A stretch of 64,000 nucleotides of DNA from Cryobacterium flavum (GCF_900103805.1 NZ_FNIB01000010.1:49694-113693); one strand, 5' to 3'; positions 1-8,791 are shown, counted from the stretch's first letter. Numbers and translations: made by a program. Notes: generated from the sequence alone by a model not told the origin.

Positions 1-1594
1 TGTGACCGGTCGTGTCCCGGGTGAGTGCGGCGCGGGTTGGGTAGGTAGGGTCGACCTGATCAAAGGTGAATTCGGCGAGCTTGGGAACGTTGCTGCGAAA
101 CGGCAAGACACGCGCACCGGCCGGAAGAATCTCATCCGTTGAAATATCATCGCCGACAATCAGGGCAACGGGAGCCTCGATGCGTTCGGCGAGCGGACCG
201 AAGACGGGCAGCGACGAAATGTTTTCGCCCTTGACGAGCGCGACGGTGAGCGATTCCGCAGCGGGCAGCGGCGCCTCCAGCATAGTCAGGTTGACGCTGG
301 AGAACTCCGGCAGGGTGATCGACGGATAGTCCATGTTAAACAGGTCAGCGAGATCTCTCGGGTCGGTGATTTTTCCGGTCAGCGCGGCTGCAGCCCCGGT
401 CTCTGGGGAGCAGAGGTAAACCGAGTCTTCTTGCGTGCCCGAGCGGCCTGGGAAGTTGCGCGGCATGGTGCGCAGGCTGATGCTGCCGTTGGCCGGGGCC
501 TGTCCCATTCCGATGCACCCCATGCAGCCAGACTGGTGCAACCGCGCACCGGCCCCGATGAGATCGAGGGTGGCGCCCATCTTGGTCAAGTCCTGCAAAA
601 TCTGGCGGGAGCTTGGGTTGACGTCGAGCGACAGCCCGGGGAACGACTGCCGCCCCTTGGTGATCGCCGCGACGATCGCGAAGTCTCGCAGACCTGGGTT
701 AGCGGATGACCCGATCACCACTTGCTCGACCGGTCGGCCAGCGACTTCGCTGACCGGAACGACGTTGCCCGGCGAACTGGGCAGGGCGATCAGGGGAACG
801 ATCGAGGCCAGGTCTATCTCCTCGGTCACGTCGTAGGTCGCATCAGCATCGGCGAGTAATTCCACGAAGTCGTCCTCGCGCGCCTCGGCGCGTAAGAATG
901 TGCGCACCTGGTCATCGGCCGGGAACACTGTCGAGGTCGCGCCGAGTTCGGCACCCATGTTCGCGATCACGTGCCGATCCATGGCGGTCAGGGTGGCCAG
1001 CCCCGGTCCGTAATACTCGACGATGCGGTTGACGCCGCCCTTCACACCGTGGCGACGGAGCATTTCGAGAATGACGTCCTTGGCGCTCGTCCACGGCGGC
1101 AGCTGCCCGGTCAGGCGCACGCCCCAAATTTGGGGCATGCGAATGTAGAGCGGTTCGCCGGCGATGGCGAGCGCCACTTCGGTGCCGCCGACGCCGATGG
1201 CGAGCATGCCGAGCGAGCCGGCCGCCGGGGTGTGGCTGTCCGAACCGACCATGGTCTTGCCGGGGATGCCGAAGCGCTGCATGTGCGTCGGGTGCGATAC
1301 CCCGTTACCGGCTTTGGAGAACCAGATGCCGAAGCGTTGGCAGGCGGATCGCAGAAAGTCGTGGTCTTCGGCATTTTTGCTGTCGGCCTGCAGCAGGTTG
1401 TGGTCCACGTATTGCACCGACACTTCCGTGCGGGCATAGTCGAGACCGAGTGCCTCCAGTTCGAGCATGACCAGGGTACCGGTCGCATCCTGGGTCAGGG
1501 TCTGGTCGATTCGCAGGCCGATTTCGGTGCCGGGAACCATCTCCCCCACTACCAAGTGCGAGGCGATCAGTTTCTGAGCGACGTTGTAGGCCAT
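1..1594 (-). CDS. acn: Aconitate hydratase (Aquifex-type/homoaconitase-like), C-terminus cut by window edge
   Basis: TCA-cycle interconversion of citrate and isocitrate, using a [4Fe-4S] cluster. 531 codons are visible. The start is ATG at 1594 with a GGGAG ribosome site just upstream. Visible are the N-terminal aconitase domain (GSDSHTPAAGSLGMLAIG near residue 115), the cluster motif SGCMGCIGMG near residue 356, and the beginning of the swivel domain (GDDISTDEILPAG near residue 490). The reading frame runs off base 1, so roughly 100 or more C-terminal residues are missing. The loop that reads GSCTN in classical aconitases reads GSSAN here (near residue 295), so one of the three usual cluster cysteines is absent from its normal place. 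The protein resembles the short, about 650-residue aconitases of actinobacteria and Aquifex rather than the 900-residue AcnA. Homoaconitase or isopropylmalate isomerase is the alternative but less likely. Confidence 0.85.
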   Translation of the reverse strand, partial: MAYNVAQKLIASHLVVGEMVPGTEIGLRIDQTLTQDATGTLVMLELEALGLDYARTEVSVQYVDHNLLQADSKNAEDHDFLRSACQRFGIWFSKAGNGVSHPTHMQRFGIPGKTMVGSDSHTPAAGSLGMLAIGVGGTEVALAIAGEPLYIRMPQIWGVRLTGQLPPWTSAKDVILEMLRRHGVKGGVNRIVEYYGPGLATLTAMDRHVIANMGAELGATSTVFPADDQVRTFLRAEAREDDFVELLADADATYDVTEEIDLASIVPLIALPSSPGNVVPVSEVAGRPVEQVVIGSSANPGLRDFAIVAAITKGRQSFPGLSLDVNPSSRQILQDLTKMGATLDLIGAGARLHQSGCMGCIGMGQAPANGSISLRTMPRNFPGRSGTQEDSVYLCSPETGAAAALTGKITDPRDLADLFNMDYPSITLPEFSSVNLTMLEAPLPAAESLTVALVKGENISSLPVFGPLAERIEAPVALIVGDDISTDEILPAGARVLPFRSNVPKLAEFTFDQVDPTYPTRAALTRDTTGH

Positions 1595-1771
1595 ATTGAC
1601 TCCCTTGCTCTTGTGCGGGTCCGGTGTCGACAATCACGCATCGACGTTGTGCGCAGAGTCTCAATCTACGCGAATGCGGGATTAACGACCAGCGTTTGAG
1701 GGCGTGTGAGCAAGAGACCAGTAAGGGCCGGCTGGCAAGGGACCAAGTCAGGCTCCCATACGATAGATCAC

Positions 1772-2572
1772 GTGAGTAGTTATGCCCAGGTGCGCCCAGA
1801 ACAGCGCACGCCGATCGCACGGTATCGGCATTCGCTGTGGTTGCTGACCGAGCGCGACCTGCGCGTGCGCTACTCCACCTCGGTGCTCGGCTACTTCTGG
1901 TCCATTCTCGATCCGCTCGTGATGGCCGGCATCTACTGGTTCGTCTTCACTCAGGTGTTTGACAAAAACGTCGGCACCGACCCGTACATCGTGTTCCTGC
2001 TGGCCGCCCTGCTGCCCTGGATGTGGTTCAACGGCGCCGTCTCGGACTGCACCCGCGCTTTTCTGCGCGAGGCAAAGCTCATCCGTTCCACCCGCATCCC
2101 CCGCACCATCTGGGTGAACCGCCTCGTACTCTCCAAAGGCATCGAGTTTCTCGCCTCGATTCCGGTGCTTGCCCTGTTTGCCATTCTGTACGGCGCCGAG
2201 CTGAACGCCGACGCGCTGTTCTTTCCCCTCGCCATTCTGATTCAGGCCGCCCTGACCGCGGGTGTCGGCCTGCTGGTCGCCCCGCTCGTGGTGTTCTTTC
2301 GCGACCTGGAGCGGGCCGTCAAACTCATTTTGCGTTTTCTGTTCTACGCCTCCCCCATCATCTACAGCACCACGGACCTGCCGCCCGAACTGCACTTCTG
2401 GGCCGCCTTCAACCCGTTGAACGGCATCTTCAGCCTCTACCGGGCAGCGTTCTTTCCCGAGCAACTCGACTGGTTCGCGGTCGCGATCAGCGCAGGTCTG
2501 TCCCTCCTCTTTCTCGGGCTCGGACTCCTGGTCTTTCGCCGCACCGAACGCGCCGTTTTGAAGGAGATCTAG
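1772..2572 (+). CDS. ABC-2 type polysaccharide/teichoic acid export permease (Wzm/TagG-like)
   Basis: Membrane subunit that exports a lipid-linked cell-wall polymer with the ATPase encoded next to it. The 266 residues give the usual family layout: a short cytoplasmic N-terminus, an amphipathic stretch with ERDLRVRYSTSVLGYFWSI (typical of this family), and about six hydrophobic segments ending near residue 255. I chose GTG at 1772 because an ATACGAT -10-like hexamer ends 7 bases upstream, as for a leaderless mRNA. An in-frame GTG at 1706 with GAGGG before it is the alternative and would add 22 residues. The stop overlaps the next start (TAGTG), so the two genes are translationally coupled. Confidence 0.85.
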   Translation: MSSYAQVRPEQRTPIARYRHSLWLLTERDLRVRYSTSVLGYFWSILDPLVMAGIYWFVFTQVFDKNVGTDPYIVFLLAALLPWMWFNGAVSDCTRAFLREAKLIRSTRIPRTIWVNRLVLSKGIEFLASIPVLALFAILYGAELNADALFFPLAILIQAALTAGVGLLVAPLVVFFRDLERAVKLILRFLFYASPIIYSTTDLPPELHFWAAFNPLNGIFSLYRAAFFPEQLDWFAVAISAGLSLLFLGLGLLVFRRTERAVLKEI

Positions 2573-3345
2573 TGGCCCAGGGGAAAGCGCCCATTCCAGG
2601 AATGCCGGTGATCTCGCTACAGGATGTCGGCATCCGCTTTCGCAGGAATCGGCGCGGACGTCGCAATTTCAAGGATCTCTTCGGCGCCAGCAAACGCCGC
2701 AGCCGGCCGGGCGAATTCTGGGCCCTGCAGCACGTCACCTTCAGCGTGCAACCGGGCGAAGCCATCGGTGTCGTCGGGCGTAACGGGCAGGGCAAGTCCA
2801 CCCTGCTCAAACTCGTCACCGGCGTTGTGCTGCCCGACACGGGTACGGTGCACGTGATCGAGGGCGTCGCGCCGCTGATCGAAATCACCGGCGGGTTTGT
2901 CGACGACCTCAGCGTGCGCGACAACGTGTATCTGACCGCGGGCCTGCACGGCATGACCCGCAAGCAGATCGCCGCACGCTTTGACGAGATCATCGAATTC
3001 GCCGAGATCGCCGATTTCATCGACACCCCGTACAAGCATTTGTCGAGCGGGATGAAGGTGCGCATCGCCTTCGCGGTGATCTCCCGGCTCGAAGAACCCA
3101 TTCTGCTGGTCGACGAGGTGTTGGCCGTGGGCGACAAGGCTTTTCGGGAGAAATGCTATCGCCGCATCGAAGAACTTCTCGCGGGTGGTCGCACCCTGTT
3201 CATCGTCTCGCACAATGAACGCGATCTGCGGCGATTTTGCACCCGCGGTCTCTACCTCGACAAGGGGGACTTGGTGCTCGACGGGCCGATCACCGACGTG
3301 CTCGCTCGCTATAACACCGACTACGGCGTCAAGCCTGCAGCCTGA
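2572..3345 (+). CDS. ABC polysaccharide/teichoic acid export ATPase (Wzt/TagH-like)
   Basis: ATPase partner of the preceding permease. The start is GTG at 2572, sharing a base with the permease stop, with AAGGAG at 2561-2566 as ribosome site. The 257-residue protein has Walker A GRNGQGKST (near residue 75), signature LSSGMKVR (near 161), Walker B ILLVDEVLAVGD (near 180) and a switch histidine in IVSHNERD. A stretch GVAPLIEITGGFVDDLSVRDN between Walker A and the signature is typical of the Wzt/TagH subfamily. There is no long C-terminal carbohydrate-binding domain, so the transporter probably does not read a chain-terminal modification. It ends 2 bases before the convergent XRE gene. Confidence 0.87.
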   Translation: MAQGKAPIPGMPVISLQDVGIRFRRNRRGRRNFKDLFGASKRRSRPGEFWALQHVTFSVQPGEAIGVVGRNGQGKSTLLKLVTGVVLPDTGTVHVIEGVAPLIEITGGFVDDLSVRDNVYLTAGLHGMTRKQIAARFDEIIEFAEIADFIDTPYKHLSSGMKVRIAFAVISRLEEPILLVDEVLAVGDKAFREKCYRRIEELLAGGRTLFIVSHNERDLRRFCTRGLYLDKGDLVLDGPITDVLARYNTDYGVKPAA

Positions 3346-3347
3346 CC

Positions 3348-3662
3348 CTACCCAAGTCGCCGAGTCGCGAGAGCTTCCTGGGAACGACGAAAGTCGATCG
3401 CGATGTAGGCGTCGCGAGTCGGCGGTAGCTGCTCAACTGCTAGACCGGTCACGAGCTCACTCAATTCGAGTTGCAGCACGGCCGCCAGCCGAATAAGAGT
3501 GTACATCGTCGGGTTGCCGTGACCCCGGTCGATGCGGGCGTAATTCGAAACGTTGAGTCCGGCGAGCAGAGCGACGGACTCCTGATTGAGCCCGAGCGCC
3601 AGGCGGCGCTCCCGCAGGCGGAGGCCGAGCAGTCGGGAGGCTTCTGATTTGGGCTCAAGCAT
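3348..3662 (-). CDS. XRE-family helix-turn-helix regulator
   Basis: Small 104-residue DNA-binding protein with an HTH_3-like domain at about residues 12-67. LRERRLALGLNQESVALLAG and the following NVSNYARIDRGHGNPTMYT segment give the classic helix 2-turn-helix 3 pattern. The start is ATG at 3662. The tail (residues 70-104) has no domain I recognise. It lies convergent to the exporter ATPase, with 2 bases between stops, and its promoter faces the EcsC-like gene. The target is unknown. Confidence 0.75.
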   Translation of the reverse strand: MLEPKSEASRLLGLRLRERRLALGLNQESVALLAGLNVSNYARIDRGHGNPTMYTLIRLAAVLQLELSELVTGLAVEQLPPTRDAYIAIDFRRSQEALATRRLG

Positions 3663-3812
3663 TCCTCAGTTGTAGTGGCACAGAGGACTCTTGACTAGCG
3701 GGTGGACATTTGGCGAAACATAGTATTTGTAGTTCGGCGCCCGCCCGCGCGTCCAACGCGCGCCCCTCTGCACCACGTACACTCAACGAGACGCAACCGA
3801 GGAGAGCGAGCA

Positions 3813-4658
3813 ATGGCCAGGAAGAGCACACCGATGCTGTCGTCGACCGGCGGTACTCCACAGGGCGGCGCGCTGCCGAACGGGTTCGTCAGGGGCTTCG
3901 ATCGGGTTCTGGCCGTTCACCGACCGGTTGTGCTCGCCCATATTCGCAGCATCCGACGGCGCAATCCCTACGCCTCCCCCGAGCAGATCGTGCGCATTCT
4001 GGAAAAACGCTATCTGGCAGCCGTCACGGCCGGCGGCGCGGCTGTGGGCGCCACCGCGGTCATCCCCGGCGTCGGCACCGGCATCACGCTCGCCCTGTCT
4101 GGAGTGGAGACCGCCGGCTTTCTCGAGGCGACCGCGCTGTTCACCCAGTCGGTGAGCGAGGTACACGGCATCGCGGTCGAAGACCCGGAGCGAGCCCGCG
4201 CCCTCGTCATGACCATGATGCTCGGCCGTGAGGGCAGCGATCTGGTGCGGCAGCTCGCCGGGCAGGTGACCGGCGCGGGAACCGCACGAAACACCTACTG
4301 GGGTGAGCTCATCACCAACAGCCTGCCCCGCGCAATACTCGGCCCGCTGACCGACCGGCTCAAGAGTGCTTTTCTGCGCCAGTTCGCCACCCGCGGCAGC
4401 GCCAGCCTGCTCGGCAAGGCCCTGCCGTTTGGCATCGGAGCCGTGATCGGCGGTGCCGGAAACCACATTCTGGGCAACAAGGTCATGCACGCCTCACGCC
4501 TCGCCTTCGGCCCGGCACCGGCCGGTTTTCAGCCGGATCTGGAGCCCCGGGTGCGCGAGATCACGGTACGCGAAACGCGACGGGGCAGGTCGGTGGCCGC
4601 CGTGCCGACCGCGCCGCCGGCATCCGCTTCGTGGCCGACGGATCCCTCAGCCACGTAG
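3813..4658 (+). CDS. EcsC-like conserved actinobacterial protein
   Basis: The start is ATG at 3813 with GAGGAGAG at 3799-3806; an upstream open frame is ignored because it has no ribosome site. The protein has 281 residues. The first 35 are polar and positively charged. A hydrophobic glycine-rich stretch VTAGGAAVGATAVIPGVGTG lies near residue 75, and a second near residue 207 (LPFGIGAVIGGAGNHILGN) recalls EcsC-family proteins. The tail is basic and Ala/Pro-rich. EcsC family members are poorly characterised membrane-associated proteins. I infer membrane association and no catalytic role. It is transcribed alone, convergent with the TagF-like gene. Confidence 0.6.
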   Translation: MARKSTPMLSSTGGTPQGGALPNGFVRGFDRVLAVHRPVVLAHIRSIRRRNPYASPEQIVRILEKRYLAAVTAGGAAVGATAVIPGVGTGITLALSGVETAGFLEATALFTQSVSEVHGIAVEDPERARALVMTMMLGREGSDLVRQLAGQVTGAGTARNTYWGELITNSLPRAILGPLTDRLKSAFLRQFATRGSASLLGKALPFGIGAVIGGAGNHILGNKVMHASRLAFGPAPAGFQPDLEPRVREITVRETRRGRSVAAVPTAPPASASWPTDPSAT

Positions 4659-4675
4659 CGTCGCGCGCCCGACTG

Positions 4676-4730
4676 CTGCACGCGCTGTGAGCGGATGCTC
4701 GCGCTGCCGGCCTGCCACGCGCGCGTGCAG
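4676..4730. terminator. Inverted repeat between convergent genes, probable bidirectional terminator
   Basis: Perfect 10-base arms CTGCACGCGC (4676-4685) and GCGCGTGCAG (4721-4730) with a 35-base loop, in the gap between the EcsC-like gene and the TagF-like gene, which converge here. There is no T-run, so a factor-independent role is unproven. Confidence 0.4.
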
Positions 4731-4750
4731 CACCTGGCCGCGTCGCTTCA

Positions 4751-6025
4751 CTACTCGGCGTCGGGAATCGACGCCGGGTCGGGCACAATCGCGATATCAG
4801 CGTCGTGCACGGCCGCGAACCGATCCCACTCCTCCATCAGGTGCGCAACGGCCGCGTGCAGTCGCTCCGTCGCGACGCCCGGCGTGGTGTCGCCGAAGTA
4901 GCGCTGCACCCACCCCTGCAGGCGTTCCACCACAGCCTCATCGTGCGTGAGCCGTTCGACGGCAGCCGCGATGCCGGCGGCGTTCTCGGCGTGCAACCAC
5001 TCGCAGTCCGAGAGATACCCGCTGGTGTCGATCACGGCCGTCGGGTTCACCGGACGGGTGATGATGAGCGGCTTACCGGTGGCGAGTCGGTCGTAGACCA
5101 TGGCGGAGATGTCGACGATGGCGACATCCGCTGCGGCCAGTTGCCAGCCGAGGTCAGGGCCCGCGTCGTAGACGTGCTGCGCGTGCGGGTTGCGGGCGTT
5201 GGCCGAAGCGATGGCGGCGATGATGCTCTTGTTGGCGGCACCGTAGGTGTGGTCGACGACACCGCTGCGCGGGTGCGGCCGGTAGATGACCCGGTGGGTG
5301 CCGGTAGCCAACAGGGCGGTGACCAGGGCGACCCCGTGGGTCGCGACTGACCCGTAGGCGGCAGCGCCCCGGTCGCCCTCCCAGGTGGGGGCGTACAGCA
5401 CGACCTGGCGTTCATCTGGAGTGTACGGCAGTTCACCACTGAAGTAGTCGGCCTGGGGTCGCCCGATCTTGATGGCGCGCTTGTCGAAGTCGTAGTCCCA
5501 GAGCACTCGGTCCAGCCGGGCGAGAGCGGCGTCCCCGGCGACGAAGGAATAGTCGTAAGCCTTGAACTGATTGGTGATCATGTACATCTTGTCGCTCTCA
5601 CCGTGGTTGATGAAAACGTGCCAGCAGCGCCCGTAGCGCATCATCTGGAAGTTGCGCGGGTTCTGGTTGACGTAGAACACGATGCGAATGTCCTGCTCGG
5701 CCACAATCTGCTCGAGCTGTGGAACCGTGCGCACATAGGCAACGGGAACCGGTGACTCATCCATGAGCTTGAGGGTGCCGCCACCGGTACGGCTGAGCAG
5801 GAGCACCGGCCAGGTCTTGGCGAGTGTGGCGAGCGGCTGGTACCACTGCCGCATCTGGTACATGTTGACCGGCCCGTCGGCAAAGTAAACGGCGATCTTG
5901 AAGTGATTATCTTCGCGCAGCTCGCGCGCCTTCAGCGGACCCTGGAGTCTGTGTTGGGCCTTGCGGGAGGCCACAACATCCTTGAACAGTTTGACTGCAC
6001 GCCTGACGTCTTTCCGAATTACCAC
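4751..6025 (-). CDS. CDP-glycerol:poly(glycerophosphate) glycerophosphotransferase family (TagF/TagB-like)
   Basis: Likely adds polyol-phosphate units to a wall polymer on the cytoplasmic membrane face. The 424-residue protein has hallmarks of the family: HGESDK near residue 144, VLYAPTWEGD near 212, YRPHPRSG near 250, and the C-terminal VAIVDISAMVYDRLATGKP block near 302-320. The start is GTG at 6025. A TAGTCT hexamer lies 6 bases upstream, suggesting leaderless translation. No transmembrane helix is obvious, as in other peripheral TagF/TagB proteins. It is the last gene of the minus-strand glycan cluster, 19 bases after the glycosyltransferase stop. The polymer could be glycerol- or ribitol-phosphate based; the sequence cannot decide this. 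Confidence 0.83.
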   Translation of the reverse strand: MVIRKDVRRAVKLFKDVVASRKAQHRLQGPLKARELREDNHFKIAVYFADGPVNMYQMRQWYQPLATLAKTWPVLLLSRTGGGTLKLMDESPVPVAYVRTVPQLEQIVAEQDIRIVFYVNQNPRNFQMMRYGRCWHVFINHGESDKMYMITNQFKAYDYSFVAGDAALARLDRVLWDYDFDKRAIKIGRPQADYFSGELPYTPDERQVVLYAPTWEGDRGAAAYGSVATHGVALVTALLATGTHRVIYRPHPRSGVVDHTYGAANKSIIAAIASANARNPHAQHVYDAGPDLGWQLAAADVAIVDISAMVYDRLATGKPLIITRPVNPTAVIDTSGYLSDCEWLHAENAAGIAAAVERLTHDEAVVERLQGWVQRYFGDTTPGVATERLHAAVAHLMEEWDRFAAVHDADIAIVPDPASIPDAE

Positions 6026-6044
6026 CGAACAAGACTACCTTCCG

Positions 6045-6932
6045 TTAAATGATCGGCGGGCGTCCGGCGCGGGTCATCCGCCAGACCGTGCGGGCTCGGA
6101 GCGGATGCCGCGGCCCCGGATCGCTCTGCCACCCTTCGCGCCAGCCGCCGAACCAGGCGCGCAGCGCCGGCCGGTTGCGGGGCGCCCAGCGCAGCACCTG
6201 AATGGCCGTCCACGAGCCCACGTACAGAGGTACCAACAGGGCGGGCAGATTGCGGCGGGCCAGCCAGACCCGGTTGCGGGCGTTCAGCCGGTAGTAGTCG
6301 GCGTGCCTGGTGGGCAGTATCACCGGGTGGTTGGCGACCAGGTCGCCGGCATACCAGGCGACCCGGCCCTGGTCCCAGACCCGCCAGGCCAGTTCAATTC
6401 CTTCATGGGCGTAGAAAAACGGTTCGGCCCAGCCGCCGGTCGCGTCGAAAACCGCGCGCGGCAGCAGCACAGCCCCCTCCCAGACCGAGAACACCGGTCC
6501 GGGCGTGGTCGCTTCACCCTTACGGATGCGGGGAATCCACCGCCGCGGCGATTCGATTCCGGCCGGGTCTTCGACGCGGGGCTGCAGCAGCCCGATCGTC
6601 GGGTCGGAGCGCAGCTTGCCGATCGCCTCGATCAGAAAATTCGGGTCGGGAATGCTGGCATCGTCGTCGAGAAAAAACAGGTACTCGCCGGTGACGCGCG
6701 ACACCCCCCGGTTGCGGCCGGCCGGAATGCCGAGGTTGCTGGGGAGCCCGAGCGTCTGCACGCCGGCCGGCAGCTCGGTCGGCTGCCAGCCGTTGCCGAC
6801 ACAGACCACGTCGAGCGTCACGCCCTGCTGTGCCAGCACCGAGCGGATGCCCCGGTCGAGGTCGACCGGACGGGTGCCCTGCGTGAGCACGACAACACCG
6901 ACCGTCGGGACGGCCTCGTTAGGAACGGACAC
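6045..6932 (-). CDS. Glycosyltransferase family 2
   Basis: GT-A fold transferase that uses a nucleotide-sugar to extend a glycan in the cytoplasm. The 295-residue protein has the N-terminal beta strand VGVVVLTQG, the DXD-like FFLDDDASIPD near residue 90, and the acceptor-loop FFYAHEGIELAWRVWDQG near residue 180, matching the ED-type catalytic loop of rhamnosyl/galactofuranosyl-like GT2 enzymes. The ATG start at 6932 lies inside the 3' end of the upstream CDP-alcohol phosphatidyltransferase gene (14-base overlap), so the two are co-translated. The acceptor is unknown. Confidence 0.82.
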   Translation of the reverse strand: MSVPNEAVPTVGVVVLTQGTRPVDLDRGIRSVLAQQGVTLDVVCVGNGWQPTELPAGVQTLGLPSNLGIPAGRNRGVSRVTGEYLFFLDDDASIPDPNFLIEAIGKLRSDPTIGLLQPRVEDPAGIESPRRWIPRIRKGEATTPGPVFSVWEGAVLLPRAVFDATGGWAEPFFYAHEGIELAWRVWDQGRVAWYAGDLVANHPVILPTRHADYYRLNARNRVWLARRNLPALLVPLYVGSWTAIQVLRWAPRNRPALRAWFGGWREGWQSDPGPRHPLRARTVWRMTRAGRPPII

Positions 6933-7743
6933 GTTTGGACGCCATGATGGCCACGAAATGCCCGATGAGTGACAAGAAAGCGAGGGGAACCAGAACGGCC
7001 AGCACGGCCCGGTCGACGAGCGGCTGCCCGACGAACAACCCGATCACGGCCGCGGCGAAGATCACCATGGTCAGTTCGACCGAGTGGTACAGCCGGTGGA
7101 ATGGTACGAAGCGGGCCAGCCGGCGCACCCGGGCGATCAGGCTCGAGGTGGGCGTCTTCTCACCGTGGGTATCGGCGAGCTTGGTCAGGCCGGCATTGGA
7201 GCGGGCGACGTGCACCATGTCGTTGAGCGCCTTGTTCAGCACGATGATCAGGGCGAGCAGCAGCGCCAGGCTGGTCCAGAGAAAGTCGTCGGGCGATTCG
7301 AACGGGTAGGCGGCCGCCCGAATGCCAAGCGCGATGGGAATGAGCGACTCGGTGGAGTAGTGCCCAACCTTGTCCAGGAACACCCCGGCCGGCGAGGAAG
7401 TACCGCGCCACCTCGCCACCTCGCCGTCGCAGCAGTCGATGAGCATCTGCACCTGGCTGAGTGCGAGAGCGAGTAGCGCCCCCCAGATTCCGGGGATCAG
7501 CAGGGCCGCAGCGGTCGACCAGCCGGCCAGGATCATCAGCGCGGTCACACCGTTAGCGGAGATACGCGTCTTCAGCAGCATCCAGGTGAGGTACGGCGAC
7601 AGGTCGCGCAGGTATAGGCTCGCCGTCCAGTGCTCAGCGTTGGCGCGCAGGCGCACCTCCGGCGGCTGGGCGACAGCGCGCAGATGCGCGATCGACTCCG
7701 GCCTGACAGCGGGGTCGCGGGCGATATTCGGCGAACTGGTCAT
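6919..7743 (-). CDS. CDP-alcohol phosphatidyltransferase family membrane protein
   Basis: Integral membrane enzyme of the family that transfers a phosphoalcohol from a CDP-alcohol to a second alcohol. The 274 residues include four to six hydrophobic segments. The signature begins DCCDGEVAR (near residue 106) and continues G-V-F-L-D-K-V-G-H. The family motif ends G(x)3D(x)3D, and the last aspartate, proposed as the catalytic base, is histidine here. The gene lies between two glycosyltransferases, which suggests it makes a lipid or wall-polymer precursor rather than a standard phospholipid. It starts 4 bases after the stop of the upstream glycosyltransferase. Confidence 0.8.
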   Translation of the reverse strand: MTSSPNIARDPAVRPESIAHLRAVAQPPEVRLRANAEHWTASLYLRDLSPYLTWMLLKTRISANGVTALMILAGWSTAAALLIPGIWGALLALALSQVQMLIDCCDGEVARWRGTSSPAGVFLDKVGHYSTESLIPIALGIRAAAYPFESPDDFLWTSLALLLALIIVLNKALNDMVHVARSNAGLTKLADTHGEKTPTSSLIARVRRLARFVPFHRLYHSVELTMVIFAAAVIGLFVGQPLVDRAVLAVLVPLAFLSLIGHFVAIMASKRVRS

Positions 7744-7747
7744 CTGC

Positions 7748-8791
7748 TCACCTTCCCGTGTGTGCCGTGATATTGCTGGTGAGTTTCAGGTAACCGAGCA
7801 CGAACCCGATCCCCCAGCAGAAGTGAATGCAGGGTAAGACTACGAGAAAATTGAGGGACGCACGAAATCCGTCCGGCCGGGCAACTGCGAGCGTCGCAGC
7901 GACCACGATGAGCAGATACCCGGCGGGAACGATCAGGCCCAGCAGCAGCCACGGCGCCGCACCGAGGGCGGCCTGCACCACGCCGACGATGCCCAGGAGC
8001 AGTCCGAGTGCCACTCCCAGCACCATCGCCGGCGGCACGAAATAGCGGATGCCGTTGGCCGCCGGATACCGCCTGGCCAGCTCACCGCGCCAGAGCCCGG
8101 TCGAGAGCATCTGCCGGGCCAGCTGGGCCAGGGTCGGCCGCGGGCGATAGAGCACACGCAGTTTCGGGGTGAACCAGACCGTGCCGCCTGCTTCGCGGAG
8201 GCGACGGTTCAGGTCCCAGTCCTGGCCCCGTTTGACGCCCTCGTCGAACAGGCCGACGTTCAGGATGCTCTCGGTGCGAAAGCAGCCGAGGTACACCGTT
8301 TCGGCGACGCCTTCCGCCCCGCCAACGTGATGCGGTGTGCCACCGAGCCCGATCCGGGTGCCGTAAGCGCGGGCCACTGCGCGCTCGAATGCGCTGATGC
8401 CGCGGGCATCCATGATGCCGCCGACATTGTCTGCTCCGGTACGTACGAGGGTCTCGACGGCGATGCGGGCGTACTCAGGAGGCAGCACGGAGTGCGCGTC
8501 GACGCGGATGACCACCGCGTACTGGGAGGCACGGATGGCGATGTTCAGGCCGGCCGGAGTTGATCCGACCTCGTTGGCTACGACCCGAATGCGCGCGTCA
8601 ACGGCGGCCATTTCCTCGACCAGTTCGGTCGTGCCGTCAATGCTCGGTCCGAGCGCCAGAGTGACTTCGAACGTTCCCTGGTAGTCCTGGGCGAGCAGGC
8701 TTTCGACGGCGGCTCGCACGTGCGTCGCCTCGTTGAGAACGGGCATCACATACGACACCCCGGGAAGAAGACCCGTACCACGTTGGTGCAC
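7748..8791 (-). CDS. Glycosyltransferase family 2, ExoA-like, with C-terminal membrane helices
   Basis: The 347-residue protein starts at GTG 8791, with GGAAAG about 8 bases upstream as a weak ribosome site. The N-terminal GT-A domain shows SYVMPVLNE (near residue 12), VIRVDAHSVLPPEY (DXD-like, near 93), and GLFDEGVKRGQDWDLNRRLREAGG (acceptor/catalytic loop, near 180). Three hydrophobic stretches follow (about 245-335), so the enzyme is anchored in the membrane. It resembles succinoglycan ExoA-type transferases. It is the first gene of a four-gene minus-strand unit (GT2, CDP-alcohol transferase, GT2, TagF-like). Confidence 0.82.
   Translation of the reverse strand: MHQRGTGLLPGVSYVMPVLNEATHVRAAVESLLAQDYQGTFEVTLALGPSIDGTTELVEEMAAVDARIRVVANEVGSTPAGLNIAIRASQYAVVIRVDAHSVLPPEYARIAVETLVRTGADNVGGIMDARGISAFERAVARAYGTRIGLGGTPHHVGGAEGVAETVYLGCFRTESILNVGLFDEGVKRGQDWDLNRRLREAGGTVWFTPKLRVLYRPRPTLAQLARQMLSTGLWRGELARRYPAANGIRYFVPPAMVLGVALGLLLGIVGVVQAALGAAPWLLLGLIVPAGYLLIVVAATLAVARPDGFRASLNFLVVLPCIHFCWGIGFVLGYLKLTSNITAHTGR

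Noticed and set aside
2023..2571. Upstream part of the open frame leading into the exporter ATPase
   Set aside because: Arg/Pro/His-rich shadow of the permease gene; the ATPase starts at GTG 2572 with AAGGAG.
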